Assembly: GCA_016199545.1 (NCBI GenBank)
Contig: JACQGN010000189.1
Span: forward strand, 1-35,052
Direction of reading: 5' to 3'
Length of the DNA stretch: 35,052 nt
Source: Betaproteobacteria bacterium
GTDB taxonomy: Bacteria; Pseudomonadota; Gammaproteobacteria; Burkholderiales; SG8-41
Shown here: piece by piece, positions 33,172 to 35,052 of the stretch
Layout: each line of letters starts with the position of its first letter
Position numbering within the stretch: position 1 is the first letter of the stretch
The notes under the pieces: generated by a model
Told to the model about the DNA's origin: nothing
Databases searched by the model: none
Seen by the model: the letters and a program-made list of their open reading frames with translations, nothing else
Translations under genes and position numbers: made by a program

Positions 33172-33698
33172 GAGCGGGAACTGCGCAACTTCTCGATGCT
33201 GCCCAGCGCGATCGCGATGCTTTGGAGCAGCAGCAGCGCAAAGCCGATCGGTATCAGCGCCTTCAGCAGATAACGGTGCGGCAATCCGCCCGGATCGGGC
33301 GAGCCTTCGTCGATGACGTAGGACTGCTGGACGTAATGGAGCGAAAACCAGATGAAGAGCGCCGAGATTGCAATCGCAAGAATCGCGGACGCGAGATCAA
33401 CGATCGTCTTGTTACGCTCGGAAAACCGGCCGTAGATGATGTCCACGCGCACGTGCGCGCCGTGGCGCAAGGCGTACGACGAGCCGAACAATATGAGCGG
33501 CACCAGCAGGTGCCATTCGAGCTCCTGCGCCCACACCGACCCGGTGCTGAAGAAATAGCGCAGCAGCACGTTGATCGCCATGAGCACGACGATGACGAGG
33601 GCGAGCCAGGAAGTCCACTCGCCCACGATATCGACAAAGCGCTCGATGCGGGCGCGCACGCTCCCCGCCACGCGCGTGCGCGCCGCCGGCTCAGGCAC
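33168..33698 (-). CDS. TRAP transporter small permease (DctQ type)
   Basis: The 176-residue protein starts with a GTG at 33698, eight bases inside the receptor gene, so it is translationally coupled. Four membrane segments are seen: WTSWLALVIVVLMAINVLL, LLVPLILFGSSYAL, ASAILAIAISALFIWFSL and LLKALIPIGFALLLLQSIAIAL. QELEWHLLVPLILFGSSYALRHGAHVRVD and the WAQEL motif are typical of DctQ. It pairs with DctM to form the permease. Expected regulation is with the rest of the operon. Confidence 0.93.
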   Translation of the reverse strand: MPEPAARTRVAGSVRARIERFVDIVGEWTSWLALVIVVLMAINVLLRYFFSTGSVWAQELEWHLLVPLILFGSSYALRHGAHVRVDIIYGRFSERNKTIVDLASAILAIAISALFIWFSLHYVQQSYVIDEGSPDPGGLPHRYLLKALIPIGFALLLLQSIAIALGSIEKLRSSRS

Positions 33699-34788
33699 CG
33701 CGGATCTTGCCGTGGTAGACCGCCTCGCTGTAGCCGGCCCAGCTATCGTACTTGGCCTTGAACGCCATGTAGGACGTGTGAACTTTCCTGGTCACCGGAT
33801 CCTTGGCGACCGCTTCGTCGAGCACCTTTTTCGTCGCCTCGCGCAACGCTTTGACCACTGAATCGGGCAGCGGCTTGGCAGTCACGCCCTGGTTCTTGAT
33901 CAGATCCTCCATCGCCTCGGCATTGGTGCGCTGACACCACGCTTCGCTGATGACGTTACACGCGGCGCAGGCGTTTTCGACGATCGCCTGTAGATCCTTT
34001 GGCAGCTTCCCCCACGCAGCCTTGTTGACGAGAAGTTCGGACACGGTGGCGGTCTCGTGCCAGCCGGTGGTGTGGTAGAACTTCGCGGCCTTCTGCAGTC
34101 CCAGCCGGCGATCCTGGTACGGGCCGACGAACTCGGCGGCATCGATGACGCCGCGTTCCAGCGCCGGGAAGATTTCGCCCCCGGGCAAGAGTTTCACGTC
34201 CACCCCGAGCGTCGCGTACACCTTGCCCGCGAGTCCCGGAATGCGCATCTTCAGGCCCTTGAAATCGGCGACCGATCTGATTTCCTTCCGGAACCAGCCC
34301 GTCATCTGAACACCGGTATTCCCGCAGGGAAAGGCGACCATCCCGAAGGGCGCATAGACCTCGTGCCACAGCGGGATGCCGCCGCCGTCGTAGAGCCACC
34401 CGTTCATGCCCTGAAAATTCAGGCCAAACGGAACGGCGGTGAAGTACTGCGCAGCGAAGGTCTTGCCGGTCCAGAAGTAGCTGTTGGCGTGATTCATTTC
34501 GACCGTCCCGGCGCGCACCGCATCGAAGCCTTCGAGGGCGGGGATCAGCTCGCCCGCGCCGTAGACCTGGATCTTGAGCCTTCCGTTGGACATCGCCTCG
34601 ATGCGCCTGGCGAGGTCGGTGGCGCTGCCGGGTCCGTCCATGTAAAACGGCGCGCCCTTGGGATAGGCGCTCGTCATCTTCCAGCTGAAGGTCTGCTGCG
34701 CGCGCGCGATCATCGGAAAACCGGCGATCGCCGCTCCTGTGGTTGCGATGGCTCCACCCTTGAGGAATTTTCTCCGGTCGTTACGCAT
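33691..34788 (-). CDS. TRAP transporter solute receptor (DctP type), probable Tat or Sec export
   Basis: ATG 34788 follows AGGGAGAAC; the 365-residue product starts MRNDRRKFLKGGAIATTGAAI. A twin-arginine motif (RRKFLK) with a weakly hydrophobic stretch and IARAQ cleavage site suggests Tat export. The mature part shows WKMTSAYPKGAPFYMDGPG, VYGAGELIPALEGFDAVRAGTVEMNHANSYFWTGK, the conserved receptor Arg in FKGLKMRIPGLAGK, and LPGGEIFPALERGVIDAAEFVGPYQDR. This is the DctP/TakP-like group that binds 2-oxoacids or related carboxylates. It is first in the operon, followed by DctQ, DctM and the GGT-like gene. Confidence 0.95.
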   Translation of the reverse strand: MRNDRRKFLKGGAIATTGAAIAGFPMIARAQQTFSWKMTSAYPKGAPFYMDGPGSATDLARRIEAMSNGRLKIQVYGAGELIPALEGFDAVRAGTVEMNHANSYFWTGKTFAAQYFTAVPFGLNFQGMNGWLYDGGGIPLWHEVYAPFGMVAFPCGNTGVQMTGWFRKEIRSVADFKGLKMRIPGLAGKVYATLGVDVKLLPGGEIFPALERGVIDAAEFVGPYQDRRLGLQKAAKFYHTTGWHETATVSELLVNKAAWGKLPKDLQAIVENACAACNVISEAWCQRTNAEAMEDLIKNQGVTAKPLPDSVVKALREATKKVLDEAVAKDPVTRKVHTSYMAFKAKYDSWAGYSEAVYHGKIRGA

Positions 34789-35052
34789 GCGAGTTCTCCC
34801 TTGTCGATTGATGAAGAGGAACGCCGGCCACCTTAACTCCAAACGGGGGCACGACGCAATGACCGCGCGCGCATGGCGGCACAACACTCACCGCGGTGCA
34901 CCGCAGCACGAGCGCAGGATGAAGCTCGACGAGGCCGTCGCTTCGATCCCGCACAGTTAAATGACCCCCGGCAAAGCCGGGGGCTTATTGGGTTAGCGCC
35001 TCAAAGGCGCTCGCACCCCGTGAGCCGCCTGAAGGCGGCGTAATAATCGGCT
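34789..35052. other. Right-edge intergenic region
   Basis: After the TRAP promoter side, 264 bases hold no supported gene. A very short frame (MKLDEAVASIPHS, about 34920-34961) has a possible GCGCAGG before it but is too short to call. The last 90 bases contain a terminator-like hairpin at 34965 and two more hairpins: AGCGCC/GGCGCT at 34995-35011 and GCCGCC/GGCGGC at 35024-35039. Confidence 0.4.
34965..34989 (+). terminator. Rho-independent-terminator-like hairpin
   Basis: CCCCCGGC (34965-34972) and GCCGGGGG (34976-34983) form a perfect 8-bp stem with an AAA loop, followed by CTTATT. It would end a plus-strand transcript, but no plus-strand gene in the window feeds it, so it may close a short or uncalled unit. 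Confidence 0.5.

Overview
The window reads as part of a chromosome of a high-GC betaproteobacterium, probably Burkholderiales-like. The pointers are several orphan Bug/TctC-type tricarboxylate-transporter receptors, the trxA-rho-rpmE neighbourhood, an AddAB-like helicase-nuclease pair, a 7Fe ferredoxin and a complete TRAP transporter. No rRNA, tRNA, CRISPR array, phage or intact insertion sequence was seen. No taxonomic search was possible, so this placement is an inference.

Layout. 1-6.3 kb: a partial Asp/Glu-racemase-fold enzyme, a DUF6929-like protein, two Bug receptors on either side of a subtilisin-like gene that lost its catalytic Ser region, then (minus strand) an Asp-box propeller and a YciI protein. 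6.4-8.5 kb: an OsmC-like gene interrupted by one in-frame TGA exactly where the family has its catalytic Cys, followed by a SECIS-like hairpin (the main discovery candidate, a probable selenoprotein), then an M24 creatinase-like protein. 8.7-14.2 kb: an SDR, a 0.2 kb palindromic element, a rhodanese-ChrB protein, two more Bug receptors, a VOC protein and an internally deleted FAD monooxygenase. 14.2-15.0 kb: a compact minus-strand set of cold-shock protein, 59-residue zinc ribbon and RRM protein, apparently an RNA-binding operon. 15.0-17.4 kb: decaying DNA with an M24 fragment, a Kup C-terminal stub and a deleted Bug gene, plus an intact-looking RHH/PIN toxin-antitoxin pair. 17.4-24.5 kb: an AddA/AddB-like repair pair and a frameshifted exported protein. 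24.7-28.8 kb: fdxA, trxA, rho, a repeat-filled gap, two small lipoproteins and rpmE. 28.9-34.8 kb: a tartrate-dehydrogenase-type enzyme, a gamma-glutamyltransferase-like hydrolase and TRAP genes for the large permease, small permease and receptor. The right edge is a cluster of hairpins.

How it fits together. Much of the accessory content deals with organic acids and small amides: four intact periplasmic receptors, the TRAP system with its GGT-like partner, the hydroxyacid dehydrogenase and M24/racemase-type enzymes. A second theme is thiol/redox chemistry (OsmC, rhodanese, thioredoxin, ferredoxin). Core functions are transcription termination (Rho), ribosomal protein L31 and double-strand-break repair. 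Dispersed TGTCGGA-containing palindromes recur in intergenic gaps.
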